In this document: piece after piece, positions 41,296 through 49,818 of the stretch
Numbering within the stretch: the first letter of the stretch is position 1
Layout: the number at the start of each line of letters is the position of its first letter
Source of the DNA: Halobaculum saliterrae
GTDB taxonomy: Archaea > Halobacteriota > Halobacteria > Halobacteriales > Haloferacaceae
Direction of reading: 5' to 3'
Length of the DNA stretch: 64,000 nucleotides
Assembly (NCBI RefSeq): GCF_009831625.1
Contig: NZ_WUUS01000004.1
Coordinates: forward strand, 139,743-203,742
The notes under the pieces: model-generated
What the model was told of the DNA's origin: nothing
Seen by the model: only the letters and a program-made list of their open reading frames with translations
Databases searched by the model: none
Translations under genes and position numbers: made by a program

Positions 41296-43200
41296 ATGAG
41301 CAGTCCGGACGGACGCCCCGGGTCCGCCTCCGACGGCGGCGACGCCGCCGACGCCGTCGATCGGACCCGCGTCAGCGTCGTCCTCCCCGCGTACAACGAG
41401 GCGGCGACCATCGAGGGGACCGTCCGGACGACCATCGAGGCGTTGGAGGAGTTCCTCCCGAGGGACGCCTTCGAGGTGATCGTCGCGGAGGACGGCTGCG
41501 AGGACCGGACCCCGGAGATCGCGGACCGACTAGCCCGCGAGGACGACCGGGTGAAGCACTTCCACAGCGACCGTCGGCTGGGTCGCGGCGGCGCACTGGA
41601 GTTCGCGTTCGAGCGCGCGGCCGGCGACACGCTCGTGTACTTCGACACGGACCTCGCGACGGACATGCGTCACTTGGAGGAGTTGGTCGCGAAGATCGAC
41701 CGCGAGGGGTACGACGTCGCCACGGGATCGCGGTGGATCCCCGGCGACGAGGCCGACCGGCCCGCGAAGCGGGGGGTGCCCTCGCGCGGGTTCAACCTCC
41801 TCGTTCGGACCGTCCTGCGCTCGACGGTCCGCGACCACCAGTGCGGGTTCAAGGCGCTCTCCCGTGAGTCGTTCGCGGAGCTGCACGACGCCGTCGAGGA
41901 CGACCACTGGTTCTGGGACACGGAGCTGCTCGTCCGGGCCCAGCGACGCGGCCTGCGGGTCGCCGAGTTCCCCGTCGAGTGGGAGCCGAAGGGCGACTCG
42001 AAGGTCGACCTCGTCCGCGACGTGTTCGGCATGGGCAGCCAGATCGTCCGGCTGTGGTGGCAGCTGTCGGTGTCGTCGCGGATCACCCGCACCCGTACCG
42101 TCGCGGCGGGGGCGGTGCTCACGGTCGCGGCGCTCGCACTGATGACCGTCTACCTCGACCCGTCGGCGGTGCTCGACGCGTTCCGGGACGCCGACCCGGT
42201 TCCCGTCGCCGCCGCGACGCTCGTGTACCTCGTCTCGTGGCCGCTGCGCGGGCTTCGGTACCGCGACATCCTCGAGGAACTCGGCTATCGCGAGAAGCTC
42301 GGCTTCCTCACGGGCGCGGTGTTCATCAGCCAGACCGGGAACCTCGTGTTCCCGGCCCGGGCGGGCGACGCGGTGCGCGCGTACGTCGTGAAGGCCCGCC
42401 GCGGCATCCCGTATCCGACCGGCTTCGCCTCGCTGGCGGCGGAACGGGTGTTCGACCTGCTCACGATCACCGCGATGGCCGGCGCGGTGCTGGCGGGCCT
42501 GCTCGCCACCGACGGGACGGGCGCGGTCGCGACGGCGGTGTCCGGAAACGTGCCGGGGGTCCCGCCGGCCGCCGTCTCGCGTGCGATCCAAGTCGCCGCC
42601 GCCATCGGCGTCGTCGCGGTCGTCAGCCTCCTGCTCATCGTCGCGACCGCCCGCAGCGACCGGAACTACGTCCGAGCGGCGGTCTCGCGGTTCTCCTCGG
42701 ACTCGTACGTCGACTACGTCGCCGGCGTGATCGAGGAGTTCGCCGCCGGCGTCCAGACGGTCGCCGGCACGCGGGCCTCGTTCGTCCGCGTCGGGGGCGT
42801 CTCCGTGGTCGTGTGGTCGCTCGACGTGGCGACGGCGCTGCTCGTGTTGGCGGCGTTCCCCGGGGCGACCGACGCCATGACGCTCACGCAGCTCGTCGTC
42901 GTCGGCTTCTTCGCCGTCTCCGTCGGCAACCTCGCGAAGGTGCTTCCCCTGTCGCCCGGGGGGATCGGCCTGTACGAGGCCGCCTTCACCGCCCTCGTCG
43001 TCGGGCTGGGCGGCGTCCCGGCGGCCGTCGCGTTCGCTGCCGCCGTGCTGGACCACGCCGTCAAGAATGCCGTCACCGTCGTCGGCGGCGTCGCGTCGAT
43101 GGTCGGCCTCAACGTCTCGCTCACGGACGCCGTCGACGAGACGTCGGAGCTGGACGAGGAGGCCGAACTCGAGGGCGCCGAGTTCCCGAACGACGACTGA
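41296..43200 (+). CDS. family 2 glycosyltransferase fused to a flippase-like membrane domain (AglD-like)
   Basis: 634 residues. A GT2 domain (about 25-255) has VSVVLPAYNEAATI, DTDLATD (the metal-binding DxD) and a WFWDTELLVRAQRRG acceptor loop, close to dolichol-phosphate mannosyltransferase. The remainder (about 265-610) holds about eight hydrophobic helices of the UPF0104/lysylphosphatidylglycerol-synthetase-like type with RAGDAVRAYVVKARRG. This architecture matches AglD of Haloferax volcanii, which adds the last sugar of the S-layer N-glycan through a dolichol carrier. No other agl genes are nearby. A gaggaggt Shine-Dalgarno-like site is 3 to 10 bases before ATG 41296. Confidence 0.92.
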   Translation: MSSPDGRPGSASDGGDAADAVDRTRVSVVLPAYNEAATIEGTVRTTIEALEEFLPRDAFEVIVAEDGCEDRTPEIADRLAREDDRVKHFHSDRRLGRGGALEFAFERAAGDTLVYFDTDLATDMRHLEELVAKIDREGYDVATGSRWIPGDEADRPAKRGVPSRGFNLLVRTVLRSTVRDHQCGFKALSRESFAELHDAVEDDHWFWDTELLVRAQRRGLRVAEFPVEWEPKGDSKVDLVRDVFGMGSQIVRLWWQLSVSSRITRTRTVAAGAVLTVAALALMTVYLDPSAVLDAFRDADPVPVAAATLVYLVSWPLRGLRYRDILEELGYREKLGFLTGAVFISQTGNLVFPARAGDAVRAYVVKARRGIPYPTGFASLAAERVFDLLTITAMAGAVLAGLLATDGTGAVATAVSGNVPGVPPAAVSRAIQVAAAIGVVAVVSLLLIVATARSDRNYVRAAVSRFSSDSYVDYVAGVIEEFAAGVQTVAGTRASFVRVGGVSVVVWSLDVATALLVLAAFPGATDAMTLTQLVVVGFFAVSVGNLAKVLPLSPGGIGLYEAAFTALVVGLGGVPAAVAFAAAVLDHAVKNAVTVVGGVASMVGLNVSLTDAVDETSELDEEAELEGAEFPNDD

Positions 43201-43266
43201 GGTCCCGCCCGGACCGCGTCGAGCGTCCGCGCGGATCGGTCCGGGATCAGTACGGACCTGAGGGGA

Positions 43267-43800
43267 TCAGTACAGATCGGTCACGAACGGCCCGAGCGCG
43301 CCCGCAACGGCGGTTCGGAGCGCGTCGGTTCGGTCGACCCGGCCACCGGTGAGCGCGCCCGCGGCGCCCTGCTTCCTCGCCACGTCCGACTCCCCGAGCA
43401 CGTCGTCCATCACCGGGCCGAGCTCCTCGCCGTCGCGGACGCGCGTCGCGATGCGTCCGGGCAGCGCGAGGCTCGGGCCGGCGCCGTCCCCGACGCGTTC
43501 GCCGTCCGTGACGGCCGCCCACATGACGAGATAGAGCCCGTCGTCGCCCTCGTACTCCGCGACGCCGCCCTCGATCCCCACGCCGAGATCGTACGGCTCG
43601 TCGGCCGCATCGAGCACGGCGTTCGCTCGGTTCACCGCTCCCGCGCGGGTTTCGTCGTGCCCGGACGGCTGCTCGGACACGCCCGACGGGACGGGACACG
43701 CCTCGACGACCGCGTCGTCGCCGAAGCCGTCCTCGCCCGTCACCGCCCGTTCGGTCGCTTCACGTTTCACCGGGTTGCCGGAGCCGACGCCGATGCGCAT
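43267..43800 (-). CDS. DUF84/YjjX-type inosine/xanthosine triphosphatase
   Basis: 177 residues from ATG 43800. It opens with MRIGVGSGNPVKREATERAV, has VPSGVSEQPSGHDETRAGAVNRANAV (the YjjX substrate loop), DLGVGIEGGVAEY and a GPVMDDVLGE segment, ending in DALRTAVAGALGPFV. Members hydrolyse ITP and XTP to protect nucleic acids from deaminated purines. Size and motifs are complete. The stop codon region is partly duplicated just downstream (ggatcagtac at 43244-43253 and again at 43264-43273). Confidence 0.9.
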   Translation of the reverse strand: MRIGVGSGNPVKREATERAVTGEDGFGDDAVVEACPVPSGVSEQPSGHDETRAGAVNRANAVLDAADEPYDLGVGIEGGVAEYEGDDGLYLVMWAAVTDGERVGDGAGPSLALPGRIATRVRDGEELGPVMDDVLGESDVARKQGAAGALTGGRVDRTDALRTAVAGALGPFVTDLY

Positions 43801-43892
43801 ACCTGGGGATCCGAACGACCGCAGGTGTGTCTTGCCTTCCGCGACGGGGAGCGTCCGAGGGTTGATAGCCGATGCCGGGACCAGCAGCGACG

Positions 43893-44342
43893 ATGACCGC
43901 ACAGTCGCCGGCCGCCGAGCGCGTCCGCGAGGCGCTTCGGGCCCTCGCGGTCGACCCGCACTGTGGCACCAGCGATAGCGACCGTTCGACCCGGCGACCG
44001 ACCGACGCACGGCGCGATCTCGTCGCCGAGGGCGAGCGGGCGCTGGCGAGCGTCCGGGCCGCGGCCGCGTTCGCGGACGACGACGGGTTCCGGCGGACGG
44101 GGACGGTCGCCGAGACGACGGCCGACCCCGCGTTGGCTCGGCGTGCTCGCGGGGTCGTCGAGACGGTCGAGCGTTACCGGGCGGCCCACGAGGACGCGGC
44201 TTCCGGGGTCGCTGTGGACCCGACGGATTCAGCCGACACTGAGTCCCTCGCCGACACCGAGGACCCCGCAGATCCCGCGAACCACTTTCACTCCGCTCGC
44301 GATAGGCATATCCCGACGGCGGAACAACCGGAGGGCAACTGA
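43893..44342 (+). CDS. conserved haloarchaeal protein of the mre11-rad50 operon
   Basis: 149 residues from ATG 43893, which lies about 27 bases after the TATA-like ggttgatag; ATG 43872 would precede the likely transcription start. The N-terminal 90 residues are predicted helical (AAERVREALRALAVDP, DLVAEGERALASVRAAAAFADDD, PALARRARGVVETVERYRAAH). The rest is an acidic disordered tail ending HIPTAEQPEGN. No enzymatic motif and no recognised family. It overlaps mre11 by one base (TGATG), so it is translated with the nuclease complex and is a candidate accessory or regulatory subunit. Confidence 0.7.
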   Translation: MTAQSPAAERVREALRALAVDPHCGTSDSDRSTRRPTDARRDLVAEGERALASVRAAAAFADDDGFRRTGTVAETTADPALARRARGVVETVERYRAAHEDAASGVAVDPTDSADTESLADTEDPADPANHFHSARDRHIPTAEQPEGN

Positions 44343-45613
44343 TGACGCGGGTTATCCACACCGGCGACACCCACATCGGGTACCGCCAGTACCACTCGCC
44401 CGAGCGGCGAGCGGACTTCCTCGACGCCTTCGAACGGGTCGTCGCCGACGCGGTCGACGCCGACACGGACGCGGTCGTCCACGCCGGCGACCTGTTCCAC
44501 GACCGCCGCCCGGACCTCCCCGACCTGCTCGGCGTCCTCTCGGCCCTTCGGACGCTGGACGACGCCGACATCCCGTTCCTCGCGGTCGTCGGCAACCACG
44601 AGTCCACGCGCGGGGGCCAGTGGCTCGACCTGTTCGAGTCGATGGGGCTGGCGACCCGGCTGGACGGCGAACCCACCGTGATCGGCGACACGGCGTTCTA
44701 CGGGCTCGATCACGTCCCCGAGAGTCGACGCGACGCCCTCGAGTACGAGTTCGCGCCCCACGACGCCGAGGTCGCGGCGCTGGTGAGCCACGGGCTGTTC
44801 GAGCCGTTCGCGTACGCCGACTGGGACACCGAGGAGCTGCTGCGGGAGTCCACCGTGGACTTCGACGCGGTGCTGCTCGGGGACAACCACACGGCCGACA
44901 CCGCACAGGTCGAGGGCGCGTGGGTGACCTACTGCGGGTCGACCGAGCGCGCCTCCGCGAGCGAGCGCGACCCCCGCGGCTACAACCTCGTCCGTCTCGG
45001 CACGGACGCCGACGACGGCGACGATCCGGTCGACATCCGCCGGCGAACGCTTGAGACGCGTCCGTTCGTCTTCCTCGACGTGGAACTCGGGGAGGGCGAG
45101 GGGCTCGACCGCGTCCGCGACCGCGTCCGCGAACGCGACGTGGCGGACGCTGTCGTCATCGTCCGGATCACCGGCGATGGCGAGGCGATCGCGCCGGCGG
45201 CCGTCGAGGAGTTCGCCGCCGAGCGCGGCGCGCTCATCGCTCGGGTCACCGACCGCCGCGAGGTCGAGGCGGAGACGGAGCTGTCGGTGAGCTTCGCCGA
45301 CCCCGACGAGGCCGTCCGCGAGCGCATCGGCGACCTCGGGCTGTCGGAGGCCGCCCGCGAGGTCGACGACGTGGTCCGCGGCGACCTGCCGGACTCGAAC
45401 GTCCGCGAGGAGGTGAACCGACGGATCGAGGCGCGGTTCGACGGAGACGACGACGGCAACGGCGCCGCAGGCGACGGTGCGGACGCGGCCGAGGAGGGTG
45501 ATGCGGACGCGGGCGAGGAGAACGGTGCGGACGACGGTGCCGACGGAGAGAGCGGGGAGATACCGAACGGCTCGGACGACGACGGACAGCTCACGCTGGG
45601 TGATTCGCGGTGA
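44342..45613 (+). CDS. mre11: DNA double-strand break repair nuclease Mre11
   Basis: 423 residues. Calcineurin-like phosphodiesterase domain: GDTHIGYR (Asp9, His11), HAGDLFHDRRP, VGNHES and later LVSHG and LGDNHT motifs give the seven-ligand two-metal site. A capping domain (about 220-340) follows, then an acidic, low-complexity tail (about 365-423) that in other archaea wraps onto Rad50. The complex processes DNA ends. The ATG overlaps the upstream stop codon and its own stop overlaps the rad50 GTG (GTGA), making a tightly coupled three-gene unit. Confidence 0.97.
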   Translation: MTRVIHTGDTHIGYRQYHSPERRADFLDAFERVVADAVDADTDAVVHAGDLFHDRRPDLPDLLGVLSALRTLDDADIPFLAVVGNHESTRGGQWLDLFESMGLATRLDGEPTVIGDTAFYGLDHVPESRRDALEYEFAPHDAEVAALVSHGLFEPFAYADWDTEELLRESTVDFDAVLLGDNHTADTAQVEGAWVTYCGSTERASASERDPRGYNLVRLGTDADDGDDPVDIRRRTLETRPFVFLDVELGEGEGLDRVRDRVRERDVADAVVIVRITGDGEAIAPAAVEEFAAERGALIARVTDRREVEAETELSVSFADPDEAVRERIGDLGLSEAAREVDDVVRGDLPDSNVREEVNRRIEARFDGDDDGNGAAGDGADAAEEGDADAGEENGADDGADGESGEIPNGSDDDGQLTLGDSR

Positions 45614-48318
45614 TCTTCGACCGGATCCGCCTCCGGAACTTCAAGCCGTACGCCGACACCGACCTCCGGCTGTCGGACGGCGTGACCGTCATTCACGGGC
45701 TCAACGGCAGCGGGAAGTCCTCGCTGTTGGAGGCGTGCTTCTTCGCGCTGTACGGATCGAAGGCGCTCGACGGCACGCTTGGGGACGTGGTGACCAACGG
45801 GGCCGAGGAGAGCGAGGTCGAGCTGTGGTTCACGCACGACGGCCGGTCGTATCACGTCCGCCGGGAGCTGAAACGCTACGGCGATCAGATCCAGACGACG
45901 ACGTGTACCCTCGATTCGGACGACGAGACCGTCCACCGCGACGGCGCGACGGACGTGCGGGCGTTCGTGTCGGACCTCCTTCGCATGGACGCGGAGGCGT
46001 TCGTCAACTGCGCGTACGTCCGACAGGGCGAGGTGAACAAGCTCATCAACGCCACCCCGACCGAGCGACAGGACATGATCGACGACCTCCTCCAGCTCGG
46101 CACCCTGGAGGAGTACCGGGACCGCGCCGGCGACGCCCGACTCGGCGTCGAGGACGTCCGCTCGACGACGCGGGGCGCGCTGGAGAACGTCGAGGAACAG
46201 GTGGCCGAGAAGGAGGACCGCGGCCTGCACGGCCGGCTCAACTCGCTGGAGTCGACGCTCTCGGAGGTCAACGAGAAGATCGAGAACTACGAGGCGCAGC
46301 GTGAGAAGGCGGCGTCCACGCGCGAGGAGGCCCGCGACGTGCTCGACGAGTACGAGGAACGCCGCGAGGAGCTGACGGAGCTGGAGTCGGACATCGAGGA
46401 CCTGGAGGCGACGATCCGCGAGGACGAGGCCGAACGGGAGCGGATCGGCGACCGGATCGCGGACCTCCGTGACCGCGTCGACGACGCCGAGGCGACCCTT
46501 GCGGAACGGCTCTCGGCCGTCGCGATCGACGACGCCGACCCGGAGACGCTCGACGCGCGCCGCGATCACCTCGACGACCGCGAGACGGACCTCCGCGAGG
46601 AGCTTCGCGAGACACGCTCGGAGGTGAACGCCCTCACGAACCAGTCGGAGAACCTCGCGGAGAAGGCCGACGAGGCCGCCGACCGGGCCGACGAGAAGCG
46701 TACCCGTGCGGCCGAGCTCGACGAGGACGCCGAGGCGGCCGCGGAGACGCTCGCCGAGCGCGAGGAGTCGCTCGCGGAGCTGGAGACGGAGCGCGAGGAG
46801 CTCCGTGCGACGTTCGAGGACGCCCCCGTCGCGGTCGGCGAGGCGTCCGCCCATCGCGAGTCCGTCCGCGAGGAACTGGAGGCGGTGCGTGCGGAGGTCC
46901 GGGAGACGAGCAACGAGGCGAGCGCCGCGCGCTCGAGCGTCGAGGAGGCCGAGGAGCTGCTGGCCGAGGGGAAGTGTCCCGAGTGCGGTCAGCCGGTCGA
47001 CGGCTCCCCCCACGTCGACGGGCTCGACGACGAGCGCGAGCGTCTCGACGAGCTGGAGGCGGAACTCGCCGACCTGACCGAGCGCGAGACGGACCTCGAG
47101 GGGAAGCTCGACCGCGCCGAGACGCTCGTGGAGGCGGAGAACCGACTCGGCCAGATCGCCGACACGCGCGAGCTGATCGAGGACGGCATCGCGGAGAAGG
47201 AGGACGAGATAGCGCAGGCGCGCGAACGCGCCGCCGAACTTCGGGAGGCGGCCGAGGACCTGGAGTCGCAGTCGACCGAGAAACGCGAGGTCAGCGAGCG
47301 GAAGGCCGAAGAGGCCGAGGAGGCACGGGCGGACGCCGAGGCGCTCGAGGCCGACCTCGACGACATCGAGACCGCTCGGGATCGACTGGACGCCGTCGAG
47401 GCGGCGCGCGAGGAGATCGCCGACGCGGAGGAGGAGATCGATCGGCTGACGGAGAAGCGCGTGGACGTCGCCGACCGCAACGACGAGCGCCGGGAGTTCC
47501 TCGCGACGAAGCGCGAGCGCCGCGACGAGCTCCGTGACGCGTTCGACGACGAGCGGGTGGAGTCGGCCCGCGAGCGGCTCGAGAACGCCGAGGAGTACAT
47601 CGAGAACGTGGACGACGCGCTCGACGACCTCCGGGAGCGGCGAGACGACCTCACGAGCCGGATCGGCGCCGTCGAGAACGAGCTCGAGGAGCTGGAGGCC
47701 CTGCGCGGGCGACGCGACGAGCTGGCGGACCGGCTCGCCGAGCTTGACGCGATCCACGAGGAGACCGAGGACCTGGAGGCGATGTACGGCGACCTCCGGG
47801 CGGAGCTTCGACGGGCGAACGTCGAGAGCCTCGAACGGATGCTCAACGAGACGTTCGAGCTGGTGTACGGCAACGACGCCTACTCGCACATCGAGCTGGA
47901 CGGCGAGTACGAGCTCACGGTCTACCAGAAGGACGGCGAGCCGCTGGACCCCGAACAGCTCTCGGGCGGCGAGCGCGCGCTGTTCAACCTCTCGCTTCGC
48001 TGTGCGATCTACCGCCTGCTCGCGGAGGGGATCGAGGGGGCGGCGCCGACGCCGCCGCTGATCCTCGACGAGCCGACCGTGTTCCTCGACTCGGGGCACG
48101 TCTCGCGGCTGGCGGACCTGATCGACGAGATGCGCGGCTTCGGCGTCCGCCAGATCCTGATCGTCAGCCACGACGACGAGCTCGTCGACGCCGCGGACGA
48201 ACTCGTGCGCGTCGAGAAGGACCCCACGTCGAACCGCTCGACTGTCGAGCGGCTTGCGGACCCATCGCTGTCGGCCGTCCGGGCTCGGGCGGGCGACGCC
48301 GAGCACGCGGGCGACTGA
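45610..48318 (+). CDS. rad50: DNA double-strand break repair ATPase Rad50
   Basis: 902 residues from GTG 45610. Walker A GLNGSGKS at 30-37, a Q-loop in VRQGEVNKLINA, two long coiled-coil arms (about 180-440 and 470-740) meeting at a zinc hook CPEC (Cys456, Cys459), ABC signature LSGGERALF near 785 and Walker B LILDEPTVFLD near 817. It forms the ATP-driven clamp with Mre11. The coil is about as long as in other archaeal Rad50s. The first four bases overlap mre11. Confidence 0.97.
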   Translation: MIFDRIRLRNFKPYADTDLRLSDGVTVIHGLNGSGKSSLLEACFFALYGSKALDGTLGDVVTNGAEESEVELWFTHDGRSYHVRRELKRYGDQIQTTTCTLDSDDETVHRDGATDVRAFVSDLLRMDAEAFVNCAYVRQGEVNKLINATPTERQDMIDDLLQLGTLEEYRDRAGDARLGVEDVRSTTRGALENVEEQVAEKEDRGLHGRLNSLESTLSEVNEKIENYEAQREKAASTREEARDVLDEYEERREELTELESDIEDLEATIREDEAERERIGDRIADLRDRVDDAEATLAERLSAVAIDDADPETLDARRDHLDDRETDLREELRETRSEVNALTNQSENLAEKADEAADRADEKRTRAAELDEDAEAAAETLAEREESLAELETEREELRATFEDAPVAVGEASAHRESVREELEAVRAEVRETSNEASAARSSVEEAEELLAEGKCPECGQPVDGSPHVDGLDDERERLDELEAELADLTERETDLEGKLDRAETLVEAENRLGQIADTRELIEDGIAEKEDEIAQARERAAELREAAEDLESQSTEKREVSERKAEEAEEARADAEALEADLDDIETARDRLDAVEAAREEIADAEEEIDRLTEKRVDVADRNDERREFLATKRERRDELRDAFDDERVESARERLENAEEYIENVDDALDDLRERRDDLTSRIGAVENELEELEALRGRRDELADRLAELDAIHEETEDLEAMYGDLRAELRRANVESLERMLNETFELVYGNDAYSHIELDGEYELTVYQKDGEPLDPEQLSGGERALFNLSLRCAIYRLLAEGIEGAAPTPPLILDEPTVFLDSGHVSRLADLIDEMRGFGVRQILIVSHDDELVDAADELVRVEKDPTSNRSTVERLADPSLSAVRARAGDAEHAGD

Positions 48319-48354
48319 CCGTTCGGCGTCCCTGATCGCTCGTGACGGCGCCGG

Positions 48355-48774
48355 TCAGTCGCGGAACCGCTCGACGACGTCCAGCGCCTCGTCGGTCGGC
48401 TCGTACCCCCGCTCGCCGGCGACGGTCGTCTCCGCCAGCAGCCCCGCCGCGCGAAACTCCGCGAGCAGGCCGTGGAGGTCCGATTCACACAGGTCGTAGG
48501 AGTCCAACAGCGTACGCACCGACAGCGCCCCGCGATCGGCGAACTCGACGAGCAGGCCGAGCACGCGCTCGTCGCGACACGCCAGTACGGCCCGGCGCAA
48601 CTCGGGCGGCAACCCGTCCGCGGCGGCCGACAGCGGCGATTCCCCGTCCGATCGGAGGTCGTCGTTCGGGACGTACCGCTCCTCGCCGGTCGCCGGGTCC
48701 CGCACGAGACTCGACTCCGACGATCGCTTGACGAGCAGGTACGGCGTTCCGTCCTCGTCCCGAACCGACTGCAT
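48355..48774 (-). CDS. winged-helix-like haloarchaeal protein downstream of rad50
   Basis: 139 residues from ATG 48774, preceded at 28 bases by ccttttcgc. The N-terminal 45 residues (QSVRDEDGTPYLLVKRSSES, TGEERYVPNDDL) form a small beta-rich segment; the rest is a winged helix (about 57-135: LRRAVLACRDERVLGLLVEF, YDLCESDLHGLLAEFRAAGL, YEPTDEALDVVERF). Haloarchaea keep this protein, convergent with rad50, but no function is known. DNA binding is probable. Confidence 0.8.
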   Translation of the reverse strand: MQSVRDEDGTPYLLVKRSSESSLVRDPATGEERYVPNDDLRSDGESPLSAAADGLPPELRRAVLACRDERVLGLLVEFADRGALSVRTLLDSYDLCESDLHGLLAEFRAAGLLAETTVAGERGYEPTDEALDVVERFRD

Positions 48775-48861
48775 GGTGGACGAAAGCGGACGTGCGCGAA
48801 AAGGCGTGTCGGTGCCGGCGGTCGGCGGCGTCGATGTCGATGTCGATGTCGTCGCCGGGGG

Positions 48862-49320
48862 TCAGGGGTTCTCGGGATCGGAGCTCCCGTCGGTGTCGGC
48901 GACGGCGCCGTCGGACGCGGCGGAGACGTCGTCCACCGCGGCGGGAGCGTCTCTCTCCTCGTCTCGGCACTCGGGTCCATCGGCGTCGCCGTCCCGGTCG
49001 CGCTGCTTGAACGCTCGAACCGTCTGATACACGCGGACTCCGGCGAGGACGCCGATCACGATCGCCGCGCCGCCGGCCCGCCAGTCGCCGCGAAAGCCCA
49101 CGAGCATCAGCCCCAGCGAGACGCCGAGGAGCGCGACGTTGGCGTACACGACCCCCGAGAGGAACGATCGCTGGATGGCGGGGTCCACCGTCGACGGGTC
49201 GGGCAGCGAGTCCGACGGGTCGTCGACCGACGGGACGTCGACGCGAGGCCCGCGCTCCTCGGCCTCGCCGGCCTGCCGTTCGAGGTCGAACAGCTCCCCG
49301 TCGTCGTCCTCGTCGAACAC
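48862..49320 (-). CDS. haloarchaeal membrane protein with acidic tails
   Basis: 152 residues from GTG 49320. This start fits the family start MFDED and a ccctttt element about 28 bases upstream; earlier in-frame codons would add an Arg/His-rich segment unlike halophile proteins. An acidic N-terminus (1-50), two transmembrane helices (about 58-78 and 84-104) and a charged, disordered C-terminus with QRDRDGDADG. Conserved haloarchaeal family, function unknown. It sits between the winged-helix gene and a 56-residue gene on the same strand. Confidence 0.75.
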   Translation of the reverse strand: MFDEDDDGELFDLERQAGEAEERGPRVDVPSVDDPSDSLPDPSTVDPAIQRSFLSGVVYANVALLGVSLGLMLVGFRGDWRAGGAAIVIGVLAGVRVYQTVRAFKQRDRDGDADGPECRDEERDAPAAVDDVSAASDGAVADTDGSSDPENP

Positions 49321-49409
49321 GTGAGCCCGTTTGCGAACGACCGGGAAAAGGGTTGTCAGCCGGCGCAGTTCGTGGGTTCCTCGGTGGATCTCGGTGGACC
49401 TCGGCGGCT

Positions 49410-49580
49410 CTACGCCGCGTCCGTGAGCGTGACCGCCTCGCTCGCCTCGACCCACGCGAGCGGGTTCTCAGCGTCGTACAGCACCGTTCGCCCGTCCTCC
49501 TCGTACGCCTCGACCGTCTCGACGGCCTCGTCCGGGGTCCCGCCCGAGCGCTCCAACGGGGTATCGGATGCGTGGGTCAT
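49410..49580 (-). CDS. 56-residue acidic haloarchaeal protein
   Basis: 56 residues from ATG 49580. Sequence features: a disordered start (MTHASDTPLERSGGTPDEAV), an amphipathic helix VETVEAYEEDG, then RTVLYDAENPLAWVEASEAV, a conserved short motif found in many haloarchaeal peptides annotated as a domain of unknown function (DUF7331-like, from memory). A near-ideal TATA box at 49607-49615 lies about 30 bases before the ATG, strong evidence that it is a real gene. Role unknown. Three 10-base direct repeats follow its stop codon (49380-49409). Confidence 0.8.
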   Translation of the reverse strand: MTHASDTPLERSGGTPDEAVETVEAYEEDGRTVLYDAENPLAWVEASEAVTLTDAA

Positions 49581-49606
49581 CTCCGAACCGTGGTAGGGAA
49601 TGGCAC

Positions 49607-49615
49607 GATATATGC
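49607..49615 (-). promoter_or_regulatory. TATA box of the 56-residue gene
   Basis: Minus-strand gcatatatc, centred about 31 bases before ATG 49580. Confidence 0.65.
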
Positions 49616-49788
49616 CTTTCCGTGGCGGTGGTCCTCGCCATCGTCGCCAGGGCGGGCGGATCGCGCCGGAGATCGAGCCGTGAGGACGCGGCCGTATACG
49701 TCGAAGCTACCGACTGGAACGGTCACCGTACCCGGTCGGTCCGTCGGGGGCGGGCGCACGACGGGGCGGCCTGTGACCGAAAGGGAGG

Positions 49789-49797
49789 TTTTTACCG
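49789..49797 (+). promoter_or_regulatory. TATA element of polB
   Basis: ttttaccg is centred about 27 bases before ATG 49819, so the polB message should be leaderless or nearly so. Confidence 0.55.
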
Positions 49798-49818
49798 GCG
49801 AACGGCAAAGGCCCGACA

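Noticed and set aside
44980-48306. 1108-codon minus-strand ORF antisense to rad50 and mre11
   Set aside because: Leu/Arg-rich mirror of coiled-coil codons; rad50 on the plus strand has all motifs.
49380-49409. Three 10-bp direct repeats (ctcggtgga type)
   Set aside because: Very short and low in complexity; noted with the 56-residue gene but not enough for a separate claim.
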